Assembly (NCBI RefSeq): GCF_900109645.1
Contig: NZ_FOBG01000001.1
Location: forward strand, 930,001 to 994,000
From: Duganella sp. CF402
Lineage (GTDB): Bacteria > Pseudomonadota > Gammaproteobacteria > Burkholderiales > Burkholderiaceae_D
Direction of reading: 5' to 3'
Length of the DNA: 64,000 nucleotides
Shown here: positions 9,890-18,689 of the stretch, one piece after another
Layout: each line of letters begins with the position of its first letter
Numbering within the stretch: position 1 is the first letter of the stretch
Program-made: the position numbers and the translations under genes
Notes under the pieces: generated by a model
Seen by the model: only the letters and a program-made list of their open reading frames with translations
The model's database searches: none
Told to the model about the DNA's origin: nothing

Positions 9890-9927
9890 AGCCCCCGCGC
9901 TGCCGTTGGCAGCCGGGGGCTTTTTTT
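9890..9927 (+). terminator. Intrinsic terminator of the TonB receptor
   Basis: A strong stem AGCCCCCG + GCTGCC / GGCAGC + CGGGGGCT with loop GTT and one bulged C, followed by seven T. The T tract runs into the stop codon of the convergent RTX gene. Confidence 0.93.
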
Positions 9928-12900
9928 ATACGAACAGGTAATCAGCTACAGTGGTGCTGGCGGCGCCGGTCAGCGTCGCCAGCTGGGTCAGTTCGCCGGC
10001 GCTGACCACGGCGTCCGCGCCGTTCGAGGTGAACAGGTAGACCGTGGTGTTGCTGCCGCTGTGCAGCGCGAACAGTGCTTTGTCGCCCGCCGCGTATGCG
10101 CCGTTGGCCGCACCGATGGCCGCTGCCGCCGAGTCAAGCGTGAGCTTGGCCACGTTCTGCGTCAGGATCACGAGCTCCGCATCGTTGGCAAAGCCACCCG
10201 GCCCGGCCTTCGTTACTGCGTGGTCGAACACCAGGTCGCCGCCGATGCCGAATACCGACTGGGCCAGCACCAGCTTGTCGGTGCCGCTGACGAAGTCCAT
10301 CACCGTATCCACGCCCACGTTCGACGACAGCACGAAGCTATCCGCGCCGGTGCCGCCGGTGAGGGTGTCGGCGCCGTCGCCGCCGGTCAGCAGGTCATCG
10401 CCGTCGCCGCCCAGCAGCTTGTCGTTGCCGGCGTTGCCGGTCAGCGTGTCGTTGCCGGCCAGGCCGTTGAGCACGTCCGCGCCGCTGCCGCCGCTCAGGC
10501 GGTTGGCCAGTATGTTGCCGTTGCCGGTGAAGGCCGTGGCGCCGCTGAATACCAGGTCTTCCACTTCCGACGACAGGCTGTAGCTGCTCAGGCCCTTGAC
10601 GGTGACGAGGTCGCGCCCGCCGCCAACCAGCTCCGTGATGGTGTCGCCCGAGTTGTCGACCGTGTAGCTGTCATCGCCGCTGCCGCCGTCCATCTTGTCG
10701 GCGCCGGCGCCGCCATCCAGCGTATCCTTGCCGGCGCCGCCGATCAGAATGTTGGCCGCGCCGTTGCCGCTCAGGATGTTGTCCAGGCCGTTGCCGGTCA
10801 GGCTGACTGCCACCGAAGCGGACGCCGTCACGGTGGCGTTCTCGATGTCATCGCCCAGCACGAACGTGCCGGCCTTGGTGTAGGCCACGTTGACCAGGTC
10901 GTTGCCGGCGTCGGCGCTTTCCACGATCACGTCGCCGACTTGGTCGATGGTGTAGGTGTCGTCGCCAATGCCGCCGGACATGGTGTCGGCGCCGGCGCCG
11001 CCGTCGATGCTGTCGTTGCCGTCGGTGCCGGTGAGACTGTCGTTGCCGGTGCTGGCCGCATTGACCGCCACGTCGCTCATGGTCTTGCTGTCATCGGCAA
11101 AGATGAACAGCTCGACGTTACGCACGGTGATGCTTTCCTTGGTGATGGTGTTGACCAGCACCAGCTCGTTGGCGTTCGGCAGGCTGCGGCTGTAGTCGCT
11201 GAACTTGCCCAGCAAGGTCAGTGTGTCCATGCCGCTGCCACCGTCGACCACGTCGGTGCCGGTGCCGGCATCCAGCTGGTCGTCGCCGTTGCCGCCCAAC
11301 AGCGCGTCGTTGCCGACGCCGCCGCTCAGGATGTCGTCGCCGCCCATACCGCTCAGCGTGTCGTTGCCGATGCCGCCGGTGATGCTGTTGCCCAGCTCGT
11401 TACCAGTGCCGGCGAAGGCAGGCGTGCCCTTGTACAGCAGGTCTTCGACGTTGGCGCTCAGGGTGTACTTGGTCAGTGTGGTTTCGATGCGGTCCGTGCC
11501 CTGGCTGGCCAGTTCGGTGACCGCGTCGCCAGCGTTGTCGACCAGGTAGACGTCGTCGCCCAGGCCGCCGGTGAGCTTGTCCGCGCCGGCACCACCATCG
11601 AGGGTGTCGTTGCCGGCGCCGCCAATCAGGATGTTGGCGGCGGCGTTGCCGGTCAGCGCGTTGTCGAGCGCGTTGCCGGTGACGCTGGCCGCAATGCCGG
11701 CCGCCGCAGTGATGGTGGCGTTTTCGACGTTGTCGCCCATGATGAAGGTCTCGGCCTTGGTGAACGCCACCAGCACCAGGTCGTCCCCGCTGTCGGCCGA
11801 TTCGAACACCTTATCGCCGGCCTGGTCGACCGTGTAGCTGTCGTCGCCTTTGCCGCCCATCATCTGGTCGGCGCCGGCCAGGCCGTTGATGGCGTCGTCA
11901 CCGTCGCCACCGAAGAGGCTGTCGTTGCCGGTGCTGGCGGTATTGTAGGCCAGGTCGGCCAGCACCTTGTCGCCGTCGGCGAACTTGAAGTTCTCGACGT
12001 TGCGGATGGTGATGCTTTCCTTGGTGACGGTATTGACCAGTACCATGTCGGTGGCGTTCGGGCGGCTGCGCGTGTAGTCGGCGAAGTCGCCCAGCAGCAC
12101 CAGCGTGTCGCTGCCGGTGCCGCCGTCGACCACGTCGGTGCCGGCGCCCGCGTCCAGCTGGTCGGCGCCGTCGCCGCCCAGCAAGGAGTCATTGCCAGTG
12201 CCGCCGACCAGGGTGTCGTCGCCGGCCAGGCCGCTCAGGGTGTCGTTGCCGCTGCTGCCTTCGATGCTGTTGGCCAGCTCGTTGCCGGTGCCGGTGAATG
12301 CCAGTGTGCCTTGATAGGCCAGGTTTTCGACGTTGGCGCTCAGGGTGTACTTCGCCAGTGTAGTCTCGACTTTGTCCGTACCTTGCGCGGCCAGTTCGGT
12401 GATGGCGTCACCGGCATTGTCGACCTTGTACAGGTCGTTGCCGGTGCCGCCGATCAGCTTGTCTGCACCAGTCGCGCCATCCAGCGTGTCGTTACCGGCG
12501 CCGCCGGTCAGGATGTTGGCTGCGGCGTTGCCGGTCAGGGTGTTGTTGCCGTCGTTGCCGGTGAGGCTGACGGCGACACTGGCTGCCGAGGTCACGCTCG
12601 CGTTCTCGACGTTGGCGCCCAGCGCGTAGGTGCCGGCCTTGAGCAACGCCACTTTCGCTTCATCGAGGCCGCCATCGGCGGTTTCGACGATGGTGTCGCC
12701 GATGTCGTCGATCAGGTAAGTGTCATTGCCATCGCCGCCGGCCAGATTGTCGGCCCCGGCATCGCCGCCGTCCAGCGTGTCGTCGCCGCTGCCGCCACGG
12801 ATGTAGTCGTTGCCCGGGCTCTTGATGCCGAGTTGCACATCCTGGATCGCCATCAGCGTGCCGTTGAAGATGACGTACTCGACGTTGCGCAGGATGAGGC

Positions 12901-15900
12901 TTTCGCCGGTGTCGGCATTGGTCAGCACGGTGTCGGTGGCGTTCGGGCGCTTCACGCTGTAGGCACTGAAGTCGGCCAATGCGACGGCCGTGTCGCTGCC
13001 GGCGCCGCCATCGAGCAGGTTGGCGCCGATGCTGCCTTCGAGGCGGTCGTCGCCGTCGCCGCCCAGCAGGGTGTCGTTGCCGACGCTGCCGAGCAGGGTG
13101 TCGTTGCCGGCCAGGCCGGACAGGGTGTCGTTGCCGAGGCCGCCGTTGAGCACGTTGTTGAGGGCGTTGCCGGTGCCGTTGAGCACGCCGTTGCCGGGTC
13201 CGAACAGGTTTTCCATGTTGGCGCCGAGGGTGTAGCTGGACAGCTTGGCGTACACCGTGTCGATGCCTTCGTTCAGGCCTTCGGTGACCACGTCGGCGGC
13301 GTTGTCGACGCGGTAGGTGTCGTTGCCGACCCCGCCGATCAGCTTGTCCGCGCCGGCGCCGCCGTCGAGGATATCGTTGCCGGCGCCACCGCTCAGCGTA
13401 TTGGCGGCGGCGTTGCCGGTCAGGGTGTTATCGAGCTCATTACCGTTGACGTTGACCGCCACCGTGGCGGCGGCCGTTATCTCGGCGTTCTCCACGCTGG
13501 CGTCCAGCGTGTAGGTGGCGGCCGCTTTGAAGAGCAATTCGGCCGTGTCATTGCCTTCGCCGGTCAGTTCCCTGATGGTGTCCTTGACGTGGTCGACGAC
13601 GTAGCGGTCGTCGCCGGTACCGCCGGACATGGTGTCGGCGCCGGCCAGGCCGTTGATGCTGTCGTCGCCATCGGTGCCGGCCAGGTAGTCATCGCCGTCG
13701 CTGACCTGGTTGAGCAGCAGGTCGCTGATGGTGCGCGTGGCATCCGTGAACACCACAGTTTCGATGCCCCTGAGGTTGATGCGCTCGCCGAGGATGGCGT
13801 TCTCCAGCGTGACCACGCCGTTGGCGCGCGAGATCGTGTAATGCTCGCTGATGTCGCTCAGCAGCACGGTATCGTCGCCGTCGCCGCCGTCGATCGCATC
13901 GATGCCGCCGCCGCCGGCCAAGGTGTCGTTGCCGGCGCCGCCCAGCAAGGTGTCGTTGCCGCTGCCGCCGCGGACGCGGTTGGCCAGGTCATTGCCGCTG
14001 CCGGCAAAGGCGGAAGTGCCGGTGTAGCGCAGGTCTTCGACGTTGGCGGCCAGCGTGTACTTGGTTGCCGTGGTTTCCACAGTGTCGTGGCCTTCGTTGG
14101 CCAGTTCGGTGATGGTATCGCCGGCGTTGTCGACCAGGTACAGGTCGTCGCCCTTGCCGCCGCTGAGCTTGTCGGCAGCGGCGCCGCCATCGAGAGTGTC
14201 GCTGCCGGCGCCGCCATTGAGGGTATTGGCTGCGTCGTTACCGATGAGGTAATTGTTAAGATCGTTACCGGTCAGACTGCCGGCCGCCGCTGCGCGGGTG
14301 AGCGTGGCGTATTCGACATTGGCGGCCAGGGTGTAGGCCGCATTGGCGTAGCTGACCTGCACCAGGTCGTTGCCGCCGTCAGCTACTTCGATCACGCGGT
14401 CGGTGGCGCTGCGCAGCACGTAAATGTCGTCGCCGCCCAGGCCGGTGAGGAGGTCGCCGCCGCCGTTGCCGTCCAGCGTGTCGTTGCCTTCGCCGCTGGT
14501 AATTATGTTGCTGCTGGCGTTGCCCATACCGTAGAAATCGCTGTCGCCACTGTATTGCAGCGCTTCCAGGTTGGCGCCCAGCGTGTACGAGGCCAGGCTG
14601 GTGCGTACCGTGTCGAGGCCGCCGTTCGCAGCCTCGACGATGGTAGTGTTGGCGTTGGCGTCGAGGACGTAGACATCATTGCCGCTGCCGCCGAGCAGGG
14701 TGTCGGCGCCGCCGCCGCTGACCAGGGTATCGTCGCCGCCGCCGGCCTCCAGGCGGTTGGCGCCGGTGCCGCCTTCCAGCAGGTCGCTGCCGTAGGTGCC
14801 GTAGCCGTCACCCCAGGGCGCGGCAACAATGCGCCCGGCGAAGTTGTTGGCGGTCAGAGTGCCGACCTTGACGTTGTCCAGGATCAGGATAGTGCGCGGG
14901 GGCGTGCCGCTGCCGTTGCCGTCGGTGTCGAACTGCACCAGCACGTTCGGGCCCTGCTGCACCAGTTTCAGGTAGCCGGCCGCCATCGGGTCGAGCAGCA
15001 GCTTGCCGTCGGGGACGTACAGCTGCAGGAGGCTGATCAGATCGAGCTGGTCGCCGCCGCCGCCGGCGGCGAAGTCGGTGATGTGCGTATTGTTGCTGAA
15101 CGCCGGGCTGTCGAGGTAGTAGGTGTCGACGCCGGCGCCGCCGCTGAGGGTCAGTTTGGACGCGCCGAGATCATTGCCGCGAATCTCGACCCGGTCGTTC
15201 CCGGCGCCGCCGTCGAAGCGCAGGTTGATGGTAGGCGCGTAAATGGCGTACACCGAGAGCGCGTCGTTGCCGGCGCCGCCGCTGACCGTGCTGTTGCCGC
15301 TGCCCTCGACCGAGATGCCATCGTCGCCGTCGCCGCCGTCGACGCTGTCGTTGCCGCCGACGATGTGGAGTGCATCGTCGCCACCGCCGCCGGACAGGCG
15401 ATTGTTACCCTCGTATCCGCTGAGGTCGTCGTTGCCGTCGCCGCCGACCAGGGTGTCATTGCCGTTGGCGCCGTTCAGACGGCTGCCGGCCTGGCCGGCC
15501 CCGACGTCGCCGGCCACCATCAGGTCGTCCCCGGCGCCGCCGTTGAGGGTGTCGTTGCCGCCGTTGCCATGCAAGGTATCGTTGAAATAGCCGCCGGCCA
15601 GGTATTCGCTGCCGGCCGTGCCTTCGCGCAGTACGCCCGGCACCACGTCGCCCTTGGGATTGGCGCCGACCATGTTTTGCGCGGTCAGGTCGCCCAGCGT
15701 GACGTTGCGCAGCACCGCCACCGTGTTCATGGCATAGCCGTCGCCGCCGCCGAAGGGGTTGAATTGCAGCAGGACGTCGGCGCCGCTTTGCTGCAGGCGC
15801 AGGAAGCCGAGGCTGTCGCTGAGCGGGTTGCCCCCGGTATAGCCGTAATCGGCGGCGACGGTCATCAGCGCGGTGACGTCGAGGATGTCGCCGCCGTCGC

Positions 15901-18514
15901 CGGCGCTGAAATCGCTGATCTCGATATAGGCGGTGGCGGAGTTGTAGCTGCCGATGGTGTAGGTATCGCGACCAGCGCCGCCGCTCAGCAGGGCGCTCAG
16001 GCCCTGAAGGTAGACCTCGGTACTGAAGTAGTCGTCGCCGTCGCCGCCGCGTGCGGTGGTGACGTTATCGACCGAGCCCTGGCGGATGTCGAAGCGGTCG
16101 TTGCCGGCGCCGCCTTCAAGCGTGTTGTTGTAGCCGAAGTTGTTGAGCAGGACGTCGTCGCCGGCGCCGCCTTGCAGCAGATTGCTGCCTTCTTCGCCAT
16201 CGAGGACGTCGTTGCCGTCGCCGCCAATCAGGGTGTCGTTGCCGTGGCCGCCCCACAGGCTGTCGCCCTGACCCCTGGCATCGCCGCTGCCGGCCTGCAA
16301 CAGGTCGTCACCGCCAAAGCCGAGCAGCTCGTTGTTGCCACCGGTGCCGGTCAGGGTGTCGTCTAACTTGCCGCCTTCCAGCCGGTGCTCGGTGGCGCTG
16401 GCGCTGAGGGTGAGGCCGGCGACGTGGCTGCCGTCCGGTTTCAGGCCGTCGATGAAATTGTCTGGCGTGAGCGTGCTCTTGTCGACACCCTGCAGGGCCA
16501 GCACCGTGTAATAGGGGCCGCCGCCGTCGGGGCTGATTTGCACCAGGGTATCGGCCCCCAGTTGCACCAGGCGCGCATAGGCGCTGAACGGATTGCCGCC
16601 GGTGTAGCGGGTGCTGATCAGCACTTCGCTCAGGTCGATCAGGTCGCCGCCGGCGCCGGCCAAGAAGTCGCTGACGGTGAAGCCATCGTTGCGCCCGGCG
16701 GTCCAGCTGTAGACGTTGCCGGGCCGGAATACGTCGTGGCCGGCGCCGCCGATGGCGAGCGCCTGCGTTGCCTCCGGGTTGACGCCGATCAAGAACAGGT
16801 CGTCGCCATCGCCGCCTTGCAAGGTATCGTTGCCCAGCGCGCTGTAGCCGCCGTCGCCCAGGGTGTCATTGCCGCCGCCGCCCTGTACCAGGTCGTTGCC
16901 GGTGCCGCCATACAACTGGTCATTGGCGTCACCACCGATCAGGGTGTCGTTGCCGGCGCCGCCAGACAGCAGGTCGCCGCGGCCGTTGGCGGCGCCGCTG
17001 CCGGCCACCAAAGTATCCTCGCCGCCATTGCCGATCAGGGTGTTGGCGCCGCTGATGGCGGTCAACTGGTCATCGAAGTTGGCGCCAGTCAGTTGCTGGC
17101 CGCCGCTGACGCTGGCTACCACGCCAATCACCGATGAGCCGTCCGGCTTCAGGCCGTCGACGAAGTTGTCAGCGGTGAGCGTGCTGGCGGTGAAGTTTTT
17201 CAGTGTTAGGAGGGTGACGTAGGTGTAGCCGCCCCCGGCGGCCCCATCTGTGTCCAGCTGGATCCTGGTGTCGGCGCCATCCTGGACCACGCGCAGGTAG
17301 CCATTAGCGGCGCTGAAAGGATTGCCGCCGGCGTAGCTGGTGTTGCTGTTCAGCTGCGCCATCAGGTCGATCTTGTCGCCGCCGGCGCCGGCCGTGAAAT
17401 CTGTTACGTTGAGGTTGGTCGGTACGATGCGGCCAGAATAGCCCGTGCTGTCCGGGCGATAGATATCCTGACCGGCGCCGCCGGTGGCGGTGGCTTGCTG
17501 GCCGCGCACGCCGTACACGAACACGTCGTCGCCAGCGCCGCCCAGCAGGGTGTCCTTGCCGGCGTAGCTGGTGTTGCCGTTGTAGAAGTAGTCGTTGCCG
17601 TCGCCGCCGTCGATCAGATTGTCGCCGCCGTCGCCGCTGAGGGTGTCGCTGCCGCCGCCGCCGTACAAGGTGTCGTTGCCGTAGCCGCCAAGCAGGCTTT
17701 CGTTGCCGCTGCCGCCGGTCAGCAGATCATCGCCGCCGAAGCCGTATAGGGTGTTGTTGTAGCTGTTGCCGGTAATCGTGTCATTAAAGCTGTCACCGAT
17801 CAGCTTGGTGACCGTGGCCTGGTCGGCAGTGAGGACTTTGCCTGCGGTGCCGGCGCCGTCGGGACTCCAGCCGCCCGCAAAGTTGGCGCTGGTGAGGCTG
17901 CTGGCGTCGACGTTTTTCAGCACCAGGATGGTCTGGACGTTTTTGTCGTAGTAGGCCAGTCCCTGCACCAGGGTGTCATTGCCGGCTTGTATCAGCTTGA
18001 GTTGGCCTGCAGCGAAGGGGTTGCCGCCGTGGTAGAGGTTGTAGTCGCTGCTGTTTTCGCGGTAGAGCTCGCGGAAATCAATGCGGTCGCCGCCAGCGCC
18101 GACGGTGAAATCGCTCACCGTCAGGGGCTGGAAATCGGCGCAGAAGCCAAACGTGTAGGTGTCGACGCCGGCACCGCCGGTGACCTCAGGCAGCTTGCCG
18201 AAAGTCGATTGGCCAAAGCTCACACGGATGGTGTCGTCGCCGTTGCCAGCGTCGATCTTGTCCAAGGCATCCTCGGAGAACGAGGGGGTGTAACCGTAAC
18301 GCAGGTTGAACGTGTCGTTGCCGTTGCCGCCTGACATGGTGTCGCTGCTGCCGTCATTATCGGCGAAGAACAGGTCGTCGCCATCGCCGCCCTCGAGCCA
18401 GTCCGCGCCCGTACCGCCGACGAGGGTGTCGTTGCCGGCCAAACCCAGCAGGGTGTCGCTATCGTTGCTGCCTACCAAGCTGTCATTGCCGGATGTTCCC
18501 TTGTAGCTCCCCAC
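9926..18514 (-). CDS. Giant RTX (hemolysin-type Ca2+-binding repeat) secreted protein
   Basis: A protein of 2862 residues made of dozens of GGxGxDxxx nonapeptides, which bind calcium as parallel beta-rolls. The N-terminal half holds five modules built on VSDFxAGxGGDxIDL...YxGGNPFSA...LVQxGADTLVQ...TLTxxNFxxGxxPDG. The C-terminal half holds five units of about 290 residues built on TGNAAANILxGGAGNDTLDGGAGADKL, YTLxANVENL and NVExxxFAD. The extreme C-terminus (GADSFVLSSN...DFVSGTDKLVLAQSVFG) resembles type I secretion target regions. There is no N-terminal signal peptide, which fits type I export, but no ABC/HlyD/TolC genes are nearby. The start is GTG with AAGGGA 8 bases upstream; an in-frame TAA lies just before it. 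It is probably a surface adhesin or S-layer-like protein. Confidence 0.9.
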   Translation of the reverse strand: MGSYKGTSGNDSLVGSNDSDTLLGLAGNDTLVGGTGADWLEGGDGDDLFFADNDGSSDTMSGGNGNDTFNLRYGYTPSFSEDALDKIDAGNGDDTIRVSFGQSTFGKLPEVTGGAGVDTYTFGFCADFQPLTVSDFTVGAGGDRIDFRELYRENSSDYNLYHGGNPFAAGQLKLIQAGNDTLVQGLAYYDKNVQTILVLKNVDASSLTSANFAGGWSPDGAGTAGKVLTADQATVTKLIGDSFNDTITGNSYNNTLYGFGGDDLLTGGSGNESLLGGYGNDTLYGGGGSDTLSGDGGDNLIDGGDGNDYFYNGNTSYAGKDTLLGGAGDDVFVYGVRGQQATATGGAGQDIYRPDSTGYSGRIVPTNLNVTDFTAGAGGDKIDLMAQLNSNTSYAGGNPFSAANGYLRVVQDGADTRIQLDTDGAAGGGYTYVTLLTLKNFTASTLTADNFVDGLKPDGSSVIGVVASVSGGQQLTGANFDDQLTAISGANTLIGNGGEDTLVAGSGAANGRGDLLSGGAGNDTLIGGDANDQLYGGTGNDLVQGGGGNDTLGDGGYSALGNDTLQGGDGDDLFLIGVNPEATQALAIGGAGHDVFRPGNVYSWTAGRNDGFTVSDFLAGAGGDLIDLSEVLISTRYTGGNPFSAYARLVQLGADTLVQISPDGGGPYYTVLALQGVDKSTLTPDNFIDGLKPDGSHVAGLTLSASATEHRLEGGKLDDTLTGTGGNNELLGFGGDDLLQAGSGDARGQGDSLWGGHGNDTLIGGDGNDVLDGEEGSNLLQGGAGDDVLLNNFGYNNTLEGGAGNDRFDIRQGSVDNVTTARGGDGDDYFSTEVYLQGLSALLSGGAGRDTYTIGSYNSATAYIEISDFSAGDGGDILDVTALMTVAADYGYTGGNPLSDSLGFLRLQQSGADVLLQFNPFGGGDGYAMNTVAVLRNVTLGDLTAQNMVGANPKGDVVPGVLREGTAGSEYLAGGYFNDTLHGNGGNDTLNGGAGDDLMVAGDVGAGQAGSRLNGANGNDTLVGGDGNDDLSGYEGNNRLSGGGGDDALHIVGGNDSVDGGDGDDGISVEGSGNSTVSGGAGNDALSVYAIYAPTINLRFDGGAGNDRVEIRGNDLGASKLTLSGGAGVDTYYLDSPAFSNNTHITDFAAGGGGDQLDLISLLQLYVPDGKLLLDPMAAGYLKLVQQGPNVLVQFDTDGNGSGTPPRTILILDNVKVGTLTANNFAGRIVAAPWGDGYGTYGSDLLEGGTGANRLEAGGGDDTLVSGGGADTLLGGSGNDVYVLDANANTTIVEAANGGLDTVRTSLASYTLGANLEALQYSGDSDFYGMGNASSNIITSGEGNDTLDGNGGGDLLTGLGGDDIYVLRSATDRVIEVADGGNDLVQVSYANAAYTLAANVEYATLTRAAAAGSLTGNDLNNYLIGNDAANTLNGGAGSDTLDGGAAADKLSGGKGDDLYLVDNAGDTITELANEGHDTVETTATKYTLAANVEDLRYTGTSAFAGSGNDLANRVRGGSGNDTLLGGAGNDTLAGGGGIDAIDGGDGDDTVLLSDISEHYTISRANGVVTLENAILGERINLRGIETVVFTDATRTISDLLLNQVSDGDDYLAGTDGDDSINGLAGADTMSGGTGDDRYVVDHVKDTIRELTGEGNDTAELLFKAAATYTLDASVENAEITAAATVAVNVNGNELDNTLTGNAAANTLSGGAGNDILDGGAGADKLIGGVGNDTYRVDNAADVVTEGLNEGIDTVYAKLSSYTLGANMENLFGPGNGVLNGTGNALNNVLNGGLGNDTLSGLAGNDTLLGSVGNDTLLGGDGDDRLEGSIGANLLDGGAGSDTAVALADFSAYSVKRPNATDTVLTNADTGESLILRNVEYVIFNGTLMAIQDVQLGIKSPGNDYIRGGSGDDTLDGGDAGADNLAGGDGNDTYLIDDIGDTIVETADGGLDEAKVALLKAGTYALGANVENASVTSAASVAVSLTGNDGNNTLTGNAAANILTGGAGNDTLDGATGADKLIGGTGNDLYKVDNAGDAITELAAQGTDKVETTLAKYTLSANVENLAYQGTLAFTGTGNELANSIEGSSGNDTLSGLAGDDTLVGGTGNDSLLGGDGADQLDAGAGTDVVDGGTGSDTLVLLGDFADYTRSRPNATDMVLVNTVTKESITIRNVENFKFADGDKVLADLAYNTASTGNDSLFGGDGDDAINGLAGADQMMGGKGDDSYTVDQAGDKVFESADSGDDLVLVAFTKAETFIMGDNVENATITAAAGIAASVTGNALDNALTGNAAANILIGGAGNDTLDGGAGADKLTGGLGDDVYLVDNAGDAVTELASQGTDRIETTLTKYTLSANVEDLLYKGTPAFAGTGNELGNSITGGIGNDTLSGMGGDDILSGGVGNDALLGGNGDDQLDAGTGTDVVDGGSGMDTLTLLGKFSDYSRSLPNANELVLVNTITKESITVRNVELFIFADDSKTMSDVAVNAASTGNDSLTGTDGNDSIDGGAGADTMSGGIGDDTYTIDQVGDVIVESADAGNDLVNVAYTKAGTFVLGDDIENATVTASASVAVSLTGNGLDNILSGNGAANILIGGAGKDTLDGGAGADKMDGGSGDDSYTVDNSGDTITELVGGGRDLVTVKGLSSYSLSSEVEDLVFSGATAFTGNGNILANRLSGGSGADVLNGLAGNDTLTGNAGNDKLLGGDGDDLLTGGDGADTLTGGTGADSFVLSSNVGVDTVMDFVSGTDKLVLAQSVFGIGGDLVFDHAVTKAGPGGFANDAELVILTQNVAKLTLDSAAAAIGAANGAYAAGDKALFALHSGSNTTVYLFTSNGADAVVSAGELTQLATLTGAASTTVADYLFV
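10490..14330 (-). repeat. Five ~0.83-0.89 kb tandem coding repeats in the RTX gene
   Basis: Copies of the unit GNAAANILxGGAGNDTLDGGAGADKL lie near 10700, 11590, 12475, 13350 and 14175. The period is about 825-890 bases (about 290 residues). Copies differ at many positions, so they are diverged rather than recently amplified. Confidence 0.8.
14840..18120 (-). repeat. Five SDFxAGxGGD / GGNPFSA modules in the RTX gene
   Basis: Modules begin near 18115, 17405, 16680, 15925 and 15080 with VSDF/VTDF/VSDF/ISDF/ITDF + AGxGGD, each followed by a LVQxGxDxxVQ strand and a TLTxxNF end. The spacing is about 710-845 bases. RTX nonapeptides fill the gaps between modules. Confidence 0.75.
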
Positions 18515-18574
18515 GTTGCCATTCCCTTACACTAATTTAACTCGCGCGGAGCATACCATGCAACAAGGGTGGTA

Positions 18575-18604
18575 ATTCTATCAATCCATCACATTTTGTT
18601 ACAA
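18575..18604 (-). promoter_or_regulatory. Sigma-70-type promoter of the RTX gene
   Basis: On the minus strand, TTGTAA (18604-18599) is followed after 18 bases by TAGAAT (18580-18575). Transcription would start near 18568, about 54 bases before the GTG start. Confidence 0.5.
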
Positions 18605-18640
18605 TTGTGAGTAAACACCCTATAGTTTCGTGATCTCAAT

Positions 18641-18665
18641 AAAAAAAAGCCGCGATCAACGCGGC
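18641..18665 (-). terminator. Intrinsic terminator of the response regulator-GGDEF-EAL gene
   Basis: Minus-strand stem GCCGCG / CGCGGC with loop TTGAT, followed by eight T on that strand. It separates the gene from the RTX gene downstream. Confidence 0.9.
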
Positions 18666-18689
18666 TTTTGTCACTAAATCAGGGGAAGC

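Noticed and set aside
14170..14240. RTX repeats as a possible CRISPR-like or minisatellite array
   Set aside because: The repeats are in frame, encode calcium-binding nonapeptides, and have no uniform spacers.
9884..16366. A 2160-codon open frame on the plus strand opposite the RTX gene
   Set aside because: It is the mirror of the GC-rich GGxGxDxxx codons in the minus-strand gene. Its product is a monotonous Val/Ala/Gly/Gln sequence with no family motif, while the minus frame has clear RTX structure.
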